From contig PAJV01000016.1 in NCBI GenBank assembly GCA_002706765.1, forward strand, positions 62,001 through 126,000: a DNA stretch of 64,000 bases, written 5' to 3'. Position 1 is the stretch's first letter; the number at the start of each line of letters is the position of its first letter. The DNA is from Gimesia sp. GTDB taxonomy: Bacteria; Planctomycetota; Planctomycetia; Planctomycetales; Planctomycetaceae. The position numbers and the translations under genes are program-made. Shown one piece after another: positions 17,609-25,728 of this stretch. The notes below the pieces were generated by a model. The model was not told where the DNA came from. It did no database searches and saw only the letters and a program-made list of their open reading frames with translations.

Positions 17609-17989
17609 ATGAATGTTTTAAAATTTACTAATCGAGAGAACGCAAGCAGATCGAACTCTGGCATTGCATCACTGTTCTGCATCGTTTCCATTCTATTTTT
17701 GAACAGCGGCTGTTCCTCTTCCCAGGATCTGGCCGCCAGTCAACCTGCCGCACAGGTGGAACAGGCGGTCGCGCAGCTCAACGAGAGCGGTGCCGAGATA
17801 GTCCTCGATGAAGCCGGCGAAGTCATTGCCGTCAAGCTTCCGCAGCAAACCAGCCCCGAAGTTATTGCCACGCTGGCCAGTTTGAGCAAACTCAAACGGG
17901 TAGACGCTTCAGAAACGGATCTGCAACAGACGGCGTTCGACGACTTGAAGTCGGCGAACCCGAATGTAAAAATCGAGTTCCCTTTATAA
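17609..17989 (+). CDS. Small lipoprotein with a leucine-rich-repeat-like ending
   Basis: The 126-residue product has a signal peptide ending in a lipobox (ILFLNSGCSSS, Cys about residue 35), so it is probably lipid anchored. After a Gln/Ala-rich stretch, residues ~60-126 read like one or two leucine-rich repeat units: VIAVKLPQQTS, then ATLASLSKLKRVDAS. This is too short for a complete LRR solenoid. Similar small lipoproteins often accompany DUF1559 genes in planctomycetes. It sits about 100 bases after the DUF1559 gene, beyond the hairpin at 17537-17568. Function unknown. Confidence 0.7.
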   Translation: MNVLKFTNRENASRSNSGIASLFCIVSILFLNSGCSSSQDLAASQPAAQVEQAVAQLNESGAEIVLDEAGEVIAVKLPQQTSPEVIATLASLSKLKRVDASETDLQQTAFDDLKSANPNVKIEFPL

Positions 17990-18049
17990 TTCTGGCTGCT
18001 TCCACGATAATATCATATCCCCCGCGCTTTACGTAGAAATGAATGTCCC

Positions 18050-19099
18050 ATGAAATTTGTTACGATTCTGACGACGATGCTTATGATGACTGCTGCTTCA
18101 CTATGCTCCCTCGCTGCCGGGGAACTGCCTCCCGCTGAACAGGGAAGTTTCAGCATCGCTGTCATCCCTGATACGCAGCAATTCCAGGGACGGGGTACCA
18201 ATCGGAAGTCACACGCCGATCGTCCGACTTCGAACCCGGTCTTTACCGCGATTACTGACTGCATCATCGACGAGCTGGATCGGCAGAAAATTGTGTTCGT
18301 CAGCCATGTCGGCGACATCGTCGATATTAATAATGACGAACAATGGAAAGTCGCGCAGCAGTGCATGAACCGCCTGCATGGAAAAGTTCCTTATGGCATC
18401 AGCGTCGGCAACCATGACATGGTGGGAAAGACAGGAGATTCCTCACTGTTTCAGAAGTATTTTCCCAAGTCGCGGTTCACGGAATTCGACTGGTATGGGG
18501 GCTGTTTTGAACCCGCCAGCGGGAAGCCGGAAATCTCGGGCAACAACGCGAACAGCTTTCAACTCTTCTCCGCAGCAGGCATGGACTTCCTCATTCTGCA
18601 CCTGGAATGCAATGCGCCCGATCAAGTCTTGGCCTGGGCCGACCAGGTACTCAAACAGCATGCGGACCGCAGAGCCATTATCACGACTCACATGGACCTG
18701 GGACCGCTGGAGCATCCCAAAGAACCACGCGATTATTTCGATGCCCCCAAAGGCCGCATGGTCTGGAAAAAATGCCATGGTGCGAACGGCAATACTTCGC
18801 AGCAGATGTGGGAAAAATGTTTCAGTCACCACAAAAACATCTTTCTGATCTGCTGTGGCGACCAGAGCCGTACACAGGCGTTTCGCCAGACCGTCAAAGG
18901 GAAACACGGCAATACCGTACACGAACTGCTGTCCGATTACGGCGCAGAAGGATTTCGCCTGATGCGATTTATTCCCGCGCAGAACAAGATCGAAGTCCGG
19001 ACCTGGAACCCTGTCAGGAAACAGCTGTGCGAATCAACAAAAATTGTTCCCGCGCGCGACCAGCACCAGTTCACGCTGGATTACCAGATGACGAAATAA
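18050..19099 (+). CDS. Secreted calcineurin-like metallophosphoesterase
   Basis: The 349-residue product has a signal peptide (LMMTAASLCSLAAG) and the order of metallophosphoesterase motifs: IAVIPDTQQ (D-x-Q), SHVGDIVDIN (GDxxD) and SVGNHDMVG (GNHD), then AIITTHMDLG as the later metal-binding His. The final GH-type motif is not in its usual form; the corresponding strand reads LICCGDQSRT. Calcineurin-like enzymes hydrolyse phosphomono- or diesters with two metal ions. Secretion suggests a role in phosphate or nucleotide scavenging. It ends about 310 bases before the kinase gene and does not seem co-transcribed with the lipoprotein upstream in an obvious way. Confidence 0.85.
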   Translation: MKFVTILTTMLMMTAASLCSLAAGELPPAEQGSFSIAVIPDTQQFQGRGTNRKSHADRPTSNPVFTAITDCIIDELDRQKIVFVSHVGDIVDINNDEQWKVAQQCMNRLHGKVPYGISVGNHDMVGKTGDSSLFQKYFPKSRFTEFDWYGGCFEPASGKPEISGNNANSFQLFSAAGMDFLILHLECNAPDQVLAWADQVLKQHADRRAIITTHMDLGPLEHPKEPRDYFDAPKGRMVWKKCHGANGNTSQQMWEKCFSHHKNIFLICCGDQSRTQAFRQTVKGKHGNTVHELLSDYGAEGFRLMRFIPAQNKIEVRTWNPVRKQLCESTKIVPARDQHQFTLDYQMTK

Positions 19100-19411
19100 A
19101 TCAGTGGCATGCCCGTCGGCTTGATAACGCTTTCACAGGCTGAGAATGGATCAGACCGGCAGAGGACTCGCCGCGCTGCGACGATTCGGCAGGCAGATCG
19201 GTACGCGCGTGGCGCTGTCTGCCGTTTTCGCGCTGCTCATATTCACGCTTGCCTGATAAACGCGCCGCGGTCGCCTGCTTTTCAAAGTTCCCTTTCCGTT
19301 GATGATCAAAATTCCGATCTCCAGATTCCCTGATAGAATCTGCTACCAAAATGCTTTGCATTTGTATATAATGAGGAACGTTTCTTATTACATAGCCGAC
19401 TACAGGGTGTT
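19100..19411. other. Intergenic region upstream of the kinase gene
   Basis: These 312 bases hold no gene that I can support. The end is AT-rich and carries the likely promoter of the kinase gene (see 19367-19372). Confidence 0.4.
19367..19372 (+). promoter_or_regulatory. Candidate -10 box of the kinase gene
   Basis: An exact TATAAT occurs 40 bases before the ATG at 19412. The matching -35 position 17 bases upstream is poor, so only the -10 part is supported, and planctomycete promoter rules are not well known. Confidence 0.3.
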
Positions 19412-21115
19412 ATGCCTAAGCCGCCAGATATTGAGACATTCCTGAATCTCTTACGAGAGAGCCACCTGCTCTCTGCGGACGAGGTTCGTACTCTCATTGC
19501 GCAGCACGAACTGGAAAACGCCGGTTCCCCCAAAGAAGCCGCCCAGCGACTGGTCACCGCGAAAGTTCTGACGCGTTACCAGGGCGAGCGCCTGCTGTCG
19601 GGTCGCACACGTGGCTTTTACATCGACCGCTACAAAATTCTCGAAGTCCTCGGTTTTGGAGGGATGGGCAGTCTGTATCTGGCGGAAGACAAAGAAACGC
19701 AGGCCCCGGTGGCGTTGAAGGTGCTCAATGAAAAATGCCGCAACGATGCCGGCATGATGACGCGTCTGAAACTGGAAGCAACAGCTGGCGCCAGGCTGCA
19801 ACATCCGCATGTCGTGCGGACGATCAATTATGAAGAAACAGGTGCCGTCTGTTACATCGCCATGGAGTTCGTTAAAGGGATCAGCCTGCTGGAACTGGTC
19901 CTGCTCAAGCAGAAATCTCTGCCTACGCCCCAGGTGTGTGATGTGATCTCCCAAGCCGCCCGGGGACTGCAGGTTGCTCACGAGTCGGAAATTATCCACC
20001 GCGATCTCAAGCCCGAAAACCTGATCATCGACTCGGACGGTTATGTGAAAGTGCTCGACTTCGGTCTGGCACTGCTCAAGGATCATCCCGAAGCTGAATT
20101 TTCGCTGGCGATGATCTTTGGCCATGGTTGCGTGGGAACCCCCGAATACATTGCCCCCGAACAATCAAAGGATGGGCAGTCTGCCGATGCGCGGACCGAC
20201 ATCTACAGCCTGGGTTGTACGATGTATTTCCTGCTGACCGGCAAACTCCCCTTCCCCACCGGAACCGCGTCACAGAAAATCCAGGCACACCGTGAACAGT
20301 CGCCAAAACCGATTTCCGAAATCGCCCCCAAAGTGCCCGCTGAAGTGGTGGCGATTGTGGAAAAGATGATGGCCAAACAGCCCGCTGACCGCTTTCAGAC
20401 AATGACCGAGGTCTCCGCCGCACTGCAACCTTTTGCGAAACGCACCCCGATCGAATTCCGCTTTAATAAAATCGTCTCACAACGCGTGGAACAGGCAAAA
20501 GCCCGCAGCGCCATCGCCCAGTCCAGTATCGTCAAACCTCAACTTTCCTCCCGCATCGCGACCGCCAGCCATGTCGCAGAAATGGCCAAGAAAAAATCAG
20601 ACGGCATCGAACGGCTGACCCGCGGCGAATCGGACATTTCCAAGAGCGGTATCCTGCGGCATTCGGTTCCGACGGAATCGACAGACGCAATGGCAGAAAA
20701 AGCCAGCAGCGCCATGACCGGCATCCTGCAACCCATCGACCTGATTGACCTCGATAACAAGCAGCGGTTTCCCATCGCGAAACAACGGGTGGTATTAGGC
20801 CGCAACGCCGGCTGTGATATCCAGCTGGATCGGCCAGGCATCTCGGGAGAACACTGCGCCTTCCACTTTGAGAACACTGGCTGGGTGGTCACCGATCTCA
20901 AAAGCAAAAACGGCACCGAAGTCGAAGGCAAACGCGTTCAGGAACAGATCCTCTTCCCCGGCAACACGCTCTCCCTGGCAGCCAGTTACCACTTTCGCGT
21001 CGCCTCACCCAACCAGTACGTCAAGCAGAAGAAAAACAAACCGATGCTCATCGCCGCCTCCGTCCTCGCTGGCATCTGCCTGATCGCCGGCATCGGCTAC
21101 TGGCTGCTGTCGTAG
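19412..21115 (+). CDS. Ser/Thr protein kinase with FHA domain and C-terminal membrane anchor
   Basis: The 567-residue product combines an N-terminal helical region (~1-70) common in planctomycete kinases, a Hanks-type kinase domain (~74-345), a linker with Ser/Lys, an FHA domain (~445-535) and a C-terminal membrane helix (MLIAASVLAGICLIAGIGYW). Kinase signatures are the GFGGMGS loop near 81, VALKVL with the ATP-binding Lys, HRDLKPENL near 196, DFGLA near 216 and APEQ. The FHA domain shows VLGRNAGCDIQLD and SKNGTEVEG, which bind phosphothreonine. The kinase faces the cytoplasm with a tail anchor, an arrangement different from the usual single-pass kinase with an outside sensor. Substrates are unknown; no phosphatase gene is adjacent. 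Confidence 0.93.
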   Translation: MPKPPDIETFLNLLRESHLLSADEVRTLIAQHELENAGSPKEAAQRLVTAKVLTRYQGERLLSGRTRGFYIDRYKILEVLGFGGMGSLYLAEDKETQAPVALKVLNEKCRNDAGMMTRLKLEATAGARLQHPHVVRTINYEETGAVCYIAMEFVKGISLLELVLLKQKSLPTPQVCDVISQAARGLQVAHESEIIHRDLKPENLIIDSDGYVKVLDFGLALLKDHPEAEFSLAMIFGHGCVGTPEYIAPEQSKDGQSADARTDIYSLGCTMYFLLTGKLPFPTGTASQKIQAHREQSPKPISEIAPKVPAEVVAIVEKMMAKQPADRFQTMTEVSAALQPFAKRTPIEFRFNKIVSQRVEQAKARSAIAQSSIVKPQLSSRIATASHVAEMAKKKSDGIERLTRGESDISKSGILRHSVPTESTDAMAEKASSAMTGILQPIDLIDLDNKQRFPIAKQRVVLGRNAGCDIQLDRPGISGEHCAFHFENTGWVVTDLKSKNGTEVEGKRVQEQILFPGNTLSLAASYHFRVASPNQYVKQKKNKPMLIAASVLAGICLIAGIGYWLLS

Positions 21116-21131
21116 TGCAGAGCTAAAAAAT

Positions 21132-21184
21132 GGGTGGGCCCGAATAAAATTCGGGCCGAGCGCAGCGAGCAGGAGGTCGCAGCT
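21132..21184 (+). repeat. Dispersed repeat unit, copy 1
   Basis: A 53-base block that recurs at 21453-21505 with two mismatches. It contains the inverted pair GGCCCGAAT/ATTCGGGCC, so it can fold, and ends with GAGCGCAGCGAGCAGGAGGTCGC. It does not code for anything. Such blocks usually occur many times in planctomycete intergenic DNA; only two are visible here. Confidence 0.75.
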
Positions 21185-21452
21185 ACTACGTTCCCTTTAA
21201 GAATCGGGCAGCCGATGTTTAACAACAGACACAATGAGGTACACTTCCTCACCAATCAGCAGACACACTGCCACCTCCTGTTGTCTGCGACAACACCGAA
21301 TTGCATTCGGTGCCACCCAACAGGGACACGCAGAAGCCTCTATAGTAATTGCAATGTGTGCTACCGGATCAGGCGCCCGTGTGCCACCGCTCGGCTTGTC
21401 CGACGGTGCTGGTGCAACACCAGTGAAAGACTCCCGATGCATCTAAAATAAC
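21185..21452. other. Spacer of the repeat pair, with a partial palindrome
   Basis: These 268 bases lie between the two repeats and hold no gene with a credible start. Around 21379-21415 the sequence GTGCCACCGCTCGGCTTGTCCGACGGTGC is nearly self-complementary and resembles the short palindromic 'GTGCCAC...GTGC' units scattered through planctomycete genomes. The whole block 21132-21505 looks like a non-coding mobile or repeat island. Confidence 0.45.
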
Positions 21453-21505
21453 GGGTGGGCCCTAATAAAATTCGAGCCGAGCGCAGCGAGCAGGAGGTCG
21501 CAGCT
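21453..21505 (+). repeat. Dispersed repeat unit, copy 2
   Basis: Second copy of the 53-base block at 21132-21184 in the same orientation, differing at two positions (G to T and G to A). Both changes fall in the hairpin arms, weakening the fold, which suggests this copy is the more decayed one. Confidence 0.75.
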
Positions 21506-21571
21506 CACTCTCGCGAATGCTTTAGATAAATCCGAGTCAGAAATTTCATTCAAATCAGGTCAAGCCTGTCT

Positions 21572-22429
21572 CTATTTCTGATCCCGTTTTTTCAGCGTGC
21601 CTTCAATATGCTTCGCGACCTGCTGGCCCAGCATGTCGTAGCCTTTGCCGTTGAAATGCACGTCTTTGGGATTTTGTATTTCTGCCAGATGCGGCAGGAT
21701 GAAAGAATATAGGTCGTCGATTTCCACGCCGTTGGCCTGCATCACTTTCGCGGCAATCTCGTTCTTCTCTTCCAGTTTGGTTTTCATTTCCGGCCCCTCT
21801 TTCCAGTCAGCAGGGATCGGCGTGCTGCTGGCCCAGACGACCGTCGCGCCCGTTTTCTTGAGACGTTTGACAATCTCGTCCAGCCGCTGTTCATATTCGG
21901 CAGCCGGTGTGCGGCGGTCGTGAATGCCGAAGTTGAAGTGAATCACATCCCAGTTGCCATCCCCCAGCCAGACATCCAGTTTTTTCAATCCCATGGCCGT
22001 CGGTCCACAGTTGGCCGGCGCACGATGCACGTTGGCTTTGCCTTTCAATGCCTTGCGGGCCGCCTGTGTGTAACCCCGTGAAACGGAATCCCCAATCAAC
22101 AGCACGCGCGGCAGCTTTGGGTCGTCGGCGACAAAATCCCAGGCAGTCACCTGACCTGCCACCTTCTGTTTTTTGTAGATCGGCAGATAGAAGCCACCCA
22201 GGTTTTCTTCGAGGACGGTTTCCCAGGCCTGCTGTTCGGGAGACAGCGTTGCTTTCCAGTCGGCGAACTTTTTATTGAGGACCGCTTCCTGTTCGGCTTT
22301 CTTCTCAGCCGCCTCGGCAGCATTGGTCGGCTCGGTTTTCTTGTCATCCGCTGTCAGAGGGGCTACGATGAAAACCGTCATCAGACAGGCGAAAAAACAG
22401 CAAGGTGTGAAAAGAACAGGTCGGCGCAT
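21572..22429 (-). CDS. Secreted SGNH/GDSL-type hydrolase
   Basis: The start at 22429 (MRRPVLFTPCCFFACLM) is preferred over the upstream in-frame 22510 because it gives a clean signal peptide ending near PLTADDK. The mature 285-residue protein is an SGNH-fold esterase: block I is VLLIGDSVSRGYT with the nucleophile Ser, an Asn-bearing segment is FNFGIHDRR, and the C-terminal Asp-x-x-His catalytic pair is in NPKDVHFNGKGYDMLG. An acidic, Lys/Glu/Ala-rich linker follows the signal peptide. SGNH enzymes remove acyl groups from sugars or lipids; a polysaccharide deacetylase-like role is plausible for a secreted planctomycete enzyme. It is convergent with the repeat island and divergent from the aldolase gene. 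Confidence 0.88.
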   Translation of the reverse strand: MRRPVLFTPCCFFACLMTVFIVAPLTADDKKTEPTNAAEAAEKKAEQEAVLNKKFADWKATLSPEQQAWETVLEENLGGFYLPIYKKQKVAGQVTAWDFVADDPKLPRVLLIGDSVSRGYTQAARKALKGKANVHRAPANCGPTAMGLKKLDVWLGDGNWDVIHFNFGIHDRRTPAAEYEQRLDEIVKRLKKTGATVVWASSTPIPADWKEGPEMKTKLEEKNEIAAKVMQANGVEIDDLYSFILPHLAEIQNPKDVHFNGKGYDMLGQQVAKHIEGTLKKRDQK

Positions 22430-22581
22430 TTGCAGTTTCCCGAAATCAGGTATGAGTTTCTGGTAAGAACGTTCAGGATTCAGGATACCGCAGGCTTCAG
22501 CCGGACACAATCGCAGGCCGTTGATTCTTCGCTGATGACAGTTCCCGCTTGCATTCCTGACTACAGATAAAGGACAAAGCC

Positions 22582-23358
22582 GTGCCAGACAATTTACCAG
22601 TCAATTTACCAGACAATTTCCGCTCGCAACTCAAACAGGGTCAGCTGCTGATCTCACCAATGGTCACTCTCTCCAGCCCGGAAGTCGCCGAGATTTTAGC
22701 CGCAGCGGGTTACGACTGGCTGTTCCTGGACGCTGAGCACAGCACCTTTTCTCCCTCTGACCTGCAGGCGATCATCGGCCGCGTGGGGAATCGCCTGCCC
22801 AGCCTGGTCCGTCTGCAGGCACCCGAAGAAGTCTCGATCAAGAAAGCCCTCGACATCGGCGCCGCCGGGATCATCGCGCCACAGGTCAATTCCGCAGAAC
22901 AGGCCGAACAGATCGTCTCCTGGTCCCGCTACTCACCCGAGGGCACGCGTGGCGTCGGCCTGGGTCGCGCCCACGGATACGGTTTCAGCTTCGATGATTA
23001 CCTGGCGAAAGCGAACGCAGAAACCACGGTCGTCGTTCAAGCCGAGCATATCAACGCGGTGAATGCAATGGAAGACATCGCCCAGGTCCCCGGCGTTGAT
23101 GCCGTTCTGATTGGACCGTATGACCTGTCCGCCAGCCTGAAACGCATCGGCGAAATCGATCACCCCGAAGTGACCGGCGCGATTGATCACGTCACCGAAG
23201 TCTGTAAGAAAAACAACATCCCGCTCGGCATTTTCGGCGTGACGGTCGACGCCGTCAAACCCTACATCGAAAAAGGCTTCACCCTGATCACCGTCGGCGT
23301 GGATACCGTAATGCTGGGCCAAGCCGCCCGCAAAATGCTGGGGCAGATACGTGGATGA
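22582..23358 (+). CDS. HpcH/HpaI aldolase family protein
   Basis: The 258-residue product is a class II pyruvate-type aldolase of the HpcH/HpaI family, which cleaves 2-keto-3-deoxy sugar acids or 4-hydroxy-2-ketoacids using a divalent metal. Family motifs are DWLFLDAEHSTFS, GAAGIIAPQVNSAEQAE with the metal-ligand region, RGVGLGRAHGYG, and GVDAVLIGPYDLSASL near residues 172-188. It uses a GTG start with an AAAGGA box 7-9 bases upstream; a GTG is unusual but no ATG fits. Length is typical. It reads away from the SGNH hydrolase and is followed by the toxin-antitoxin pair. The substrate is undetermined. Confidence 0.9.
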   Translation: MPDNLPVNLPDNFRSQLKQGQLLISPMVTLSSPEVAEILAAAGYDWLFLDAEHSTFSPSDLQAIIGRVGNRLPSLVRLQAPEEVSIKKALDIGAAGIIAPQVNSAEQAEQIVSWSRYSPEGTRGVGLGRAHGYGFSFDDYLAKANAETTVVVQAEHINAVNAMEDIAQVPGVDAVLIGPYDLSASLKRIGEIDHPEVTGAIDHVTEVCKKNNIPLGIFGVTVDAVKPYIEKGFTLITVGVDTVMLGQAARKMLGQIRG

Positions 23359-23486
23359 TAAAGCTTATTCTGTATGGTTTTCAGGAAAAGCTCAGACCGC
23401 TATCAAAATGTGCAGATTTACACTTTTGTCGCTAAATATTCTTGCCTCTCTCTATTTCAGACGTAACAATTCAAAAGGAGGTAAAG

Positions 23487-23696
23487 ATGAAACTGACTCA
23501 AGCACAATCAGAAGCCATTTCCCGCGGTGAAAAAGTTTCCATCAAAGTCGGCGAGCTGGACTGTATCCTGATCCGAGAAGATCTATTCGAGAAGCTCCAG
23601 GAAATCCGCGACACTGAGGAAACCTATGGGGCGGTAATCGAAGCCCTCGATGACGAAAACCCTGATCAGTATCTAGAATATCTCAATGAGAAGTAG
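23487..23696 (+). CDS. Probable antitoxin of a MazF-type toxin-antitoxin pair
   Basis: The 69-residue product starts at 23487, where a perfect AAAAGGAGG ribosome site lies just upstream; an earlier in-frame ATG at 23442 lacks one. The sequence (SEAISRGEKVSIKVGELDCILIREDLFEKLQEI) is acidic at the C-terminus (EALDDENPDQYLEYLNEK), as expected for an antitoxin that embraces its toxin. No DNA-binding fold of the AbrB or RHH type is obvious, so family assignment rests on position: the stop overlaps the MazF-like gene by 11 bases. It would neutralise the toxin and may autoregulate the operon. Confidence 0.7.
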   Translation: MKLTQAQSEAISRGEKVSIKVGELDCILIREDLFEKLQEIRDTEETYGAVIEALDDENPDQYLEYLNEK

Positions 23697-24027
23697 TCTG
23701 GTCATAGTCGATTTTCGCTCTACAATTCCTTCTGCAGGCGTTCGACCTGCGCTTGTTGTCCAAAACAACAGAGACAATACTCGTATGTCAAATACGATTG
23801 TTGTGCAAGTGACGACAACCATTCGCCGTAGTATAGAAAACACACAACTTCTGATCGACCAGCAGCATCCGGACTGGCAACAATCGGGACTCCGCCGCCC
23901 CTCGGTCATCAACTGCTCCAACATTTATACAATTCGTCAACAGCATATCGCTAAAGTGATTGGTTCTCTTACCGCTACGACTATGAAGCAGATCGATCAT
24001 TGCCTGAGAACAGCTTTAGACTTGTAA
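23686..24027 (+). CDS. MazF/PemK-type toxin (endoribonuclease)
   Basis: The 113-residue product matches the MazF/PemK fold. The early strand SLVIVDFRSTIPSAGVRPALVVQNNRDN has the conserved RPALVVQN, followed by SNTIVVQVTTTIR and the later LRRPSVINCSNIYTIRQ, equivalent to the S/T-bearing strand of family members. The usual N-terminal 'RGDI/VW' start is weak (MRSSLVIVD), so activity is not certain. MazF enzymes cut single-stranded mRNA at short motifs and halt growth. The gene overlaps the antitoxin by 11 bases and has no own ribosome site beyond that overlap, consistent with coupling. Confidence 0.8.
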   Translation: MRSSLVIVDFRSTIPSAGVRPALVVQNNRDNTRMSNTIVVQVTTTIRRSIENTQLLIDQQHPDWQQSGLRRPSVINCSNIYTIRQQHIAKVIGSLTATTMKQIDHCLRTALDL

Positions 24028-24033
24028 TCACTC

Positions 24034-24513
24034 TTAAATTTCTTCCCCATCCTTCCCACATGGTTCCAGAAACCGCAGGTGATGGGCGGCGTGGGTGGTG
24101 TAAACTTTTTCCAGGGTTTCGGGATCGAGGCGGCCGAAACCGGGATGCGGCGCATAAGGTCCCGGATGGGCTTTGTAGCGGGTCACGCTCACTAAGAATT
24201 TTTCTGCTTCTTTCGCGTCATCCAGATCACCGGACGGGACAAAAATTGGAGACGTGGGAATGCCCTGTGGGGAATCGCCTTTCAGCAGGCGGGGTAACAG
24301 AATGCGTCGCATCAGCGGTCGCAGCGGTGCAAACAGGGAGAGCCAGAGCGGATAGCCGTCCACACCCGGATCCTGCACCAGGGTCAAGTGGCGACAGACC
24401 TGGGCCAGATTCCACTTGCCCCGCTGCGTGTAACCGGTCTGCAGCAGTGACTCGACTTCGGCGACGGCGTCTTCCAGGCGGTGAAACTGCAGCTCCCGCA
24501 GGTCGTTGATCAT
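24034..24513 (-). CDS. DUF1569 (DinB-superfamily-like) protein
   Basis: The 159-residue product fits DUF1569, a group in the DinB-like four-helix-bundle superfamily. It shows GKWNLAQVCRHLTLVQDPGVDG near residues 32-53, with the His that would bind metal, and near the end VYTTHAAHHLRFLEPCG, whose His-x-x-His-His cluster provides further ligands. DinB-like proteins are often thiol-dependent metalloenzymes; the role of DUF1569 is not known. It ends 6 bases after the MazF-like gene on the opposite strand, so the two converge. No signal peptide is present. No operon partner is visible. Confidence 0.82.
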   Translation of the reverse strand: MINDLRELQFHRLEDAVAEVESLLQTGYTQRGKWNLAQVCRHLTLVQDPGVDGYPLWLSLFAPLRPLMRRILLPRLLKGDSPQGIPTSPIFVPSGDLDDAKEAEKFLVSVTRYKAHPGPYAPHPGFGRLDPETLEKVYTTHAAHHLRFLEPCGKDGEEI

Positions 24514-24742
24514 CTGAGTTCTCTCTGTTTTTATAGCGTGATGTTTCTATATCGAAATTTGCTGCCGACAGACGTCGTGGCTACGTTCTGTTTGTGAGTT
24601 GTAGTATACTTTTTCGAGCAGTGAATACAGGAGCCATTGCATTAGATTCTTTGATTTTTTTACCACGCAAAACATGAAAGCACACGAACATGCTCGCTTC
24701 GATAGCGTGTGCGATTCTCCTTCTCTCCGGATTTAGAAAAAC

Positions 24743-25252
24743 ATGATCACCACCCGTGATGCTACCCTGGACGATCTGCCTGCGATTGTGGACATCTACA
24801 ATGAGTCGATCCCCGCCGGGACCGCGACGGCGGATACGCGGCCGATTACTGTCGAGAGTCGGCTCCCCTGGTTTGCACAGTTCTCGCCGGAGAAACGGCC
24901 GATCTGGGTCGCGGAAAACGAAGCCGGCCAGATCGTGGGCTGCATCTATGTGACTTCGTTTTATGCCGGTCGCCCCGCGTATGACAAGACGGCGGAAGTC
25001 AGTCTGTACCTGTCCAGTGCCCATCAGAAGCAGGGACTGGGCACGTTTCTGCTGCAGAAGATGATCGACGCCTGCCCGGCGCTCGGCATCACGACGCTGG
25101 TCGGCATGCACTTTGATCACAACGAGGGGACGCGGCATCTGAATGAAAAGTTCGGGTTCGAAGTCTGCGGGCATCTGCCCGAAATCGCCGAAGTGCAGGG
25201 ACAGAAACGGGGACTGCTGATTTCGCTGCTGCGAATCCCGGCCAGGCAGTGA
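24743..25252 (+). CDS. GNAT acetyltransferase, phosphinothricin-acetyltransferase type
   Basis: The 169-residue product is a GNAT N-acetyltransferase of the Pat/MddA type. It opens with TTRDATLDDLPAIVDIYNESI, characteristic of this branch. The acetyl-CoA loop is HQKQGLGTFLLQ near residues 95-106, preceded by the AEVSLYLSS strand. The late NEKFGFEVCGHLPEI helix-strand is also typical. Such enzymes acetylate amino groups of small molecules such as methionine sulfone analogues; the true substrate here is unknown. The ribosome site is weak. A hairpin follows directly after the stop (25254-25278). Confidence 0.88.
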   Translation: MITTRDATLDDLPAIVDIYNESIPAGTATADTRPITVESRLPWFAQFSPEKRPIWVAENEAGQIVGCIYVTSFYAGRPAYDKTAEVSLYLSSAHQKQGLGTFLLQKMIDACPALGITTLVGMHFDHNEGTRHLNEKFGFEVCGHLPEIAEVQGQKRGLLISLLRIPARQ

Positions 25253-25253
25253 G

Positions 25254-25278
25254 CCGAGATGCCGAATGTTCATCTCGG
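25254..25278 (+). terminator. Hairpin after the GNAT gene
   Basis: CCGAGATG (25254-25261) pairs perfectly with CATCTCGG (25271-25278) over a 9-base loop, starting 1 base after the GNAT stop codon. No strong T-run follows, so termination is likely but not certain. Confidence 0.5.
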
Positions 25279-25728
25279 GTCGTATGATGATTTCTGATAA
25301 AATTTCGATCGGGCGTCTGCTGCTTTTCGCAGTCTGATGGCGGCAGCCCTGGTGAAAGACAGGAGACGACACATCACCAGTGATGGTCGCCGCTGCTTCA
25401 ACCCCATTGCTGTCTCAATCAGGCTCACCAGAGTGCTAAGTGCGAAGAAGTGTGAGTTCGAAGGAAGAAAGTGATTTTCGAGTGTGTGTAAGCGTCAGTT
25501 AAGTGTCTGATCGGGTCTCGAACATGAGTGTACGTTGTGAACGGTTTTGCTTAATAATCAACAAAAACGGTCTGAAACAAGGAGGTTTTAAGATGATCAG
25601 ATTCTCAGGCCTGCTGCGTGTACCCTGTCAGGAAACGGGGCAACGCGCGCGACGCATAAGCAGGTAGTTTCGAGATCGGCGTGGGCGGGTCAAGTCGAAT
25701 CTGATCGCTGAACAGTCCGCAGCAGTGC
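25279..25728. other. Intergenic region between GNAT and CHAD genes
   Basis: About 450 bases without a conserved gene. The only coding candidate is the 24-codon frame with a strong ribosome site at 25593, listed separately. No repeat or RNA motif was recognised. Confidence 0.35.
25593..25667 (+). CDS. Possible small ORF with a consensus ribosome site
   Basis: A 24-residue frame (MIRFSGLLRVPCQETGQR...) starts 7 bases after AAGGAGGT, one of the best ribosome sites in the window. The peptide is basic (5 Arg in its second half) and has no hydrophobic segment. It could be a true small protein, a regulatory leader peptide, or the surviving start of a lost gene. No homologue is known to me, and the following gene is on the other strand, so attenuation of a downstream gene is unlikely. 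Confidence 0.3.
   Translation: MIRFSGLLRVPCQETGQRARRISR

Noticed and set aside
21197..21442. 81-codon frame within the repeat island
   Set aside because: No ribosome site and it spans a palindrome; composition does not look protein-like.
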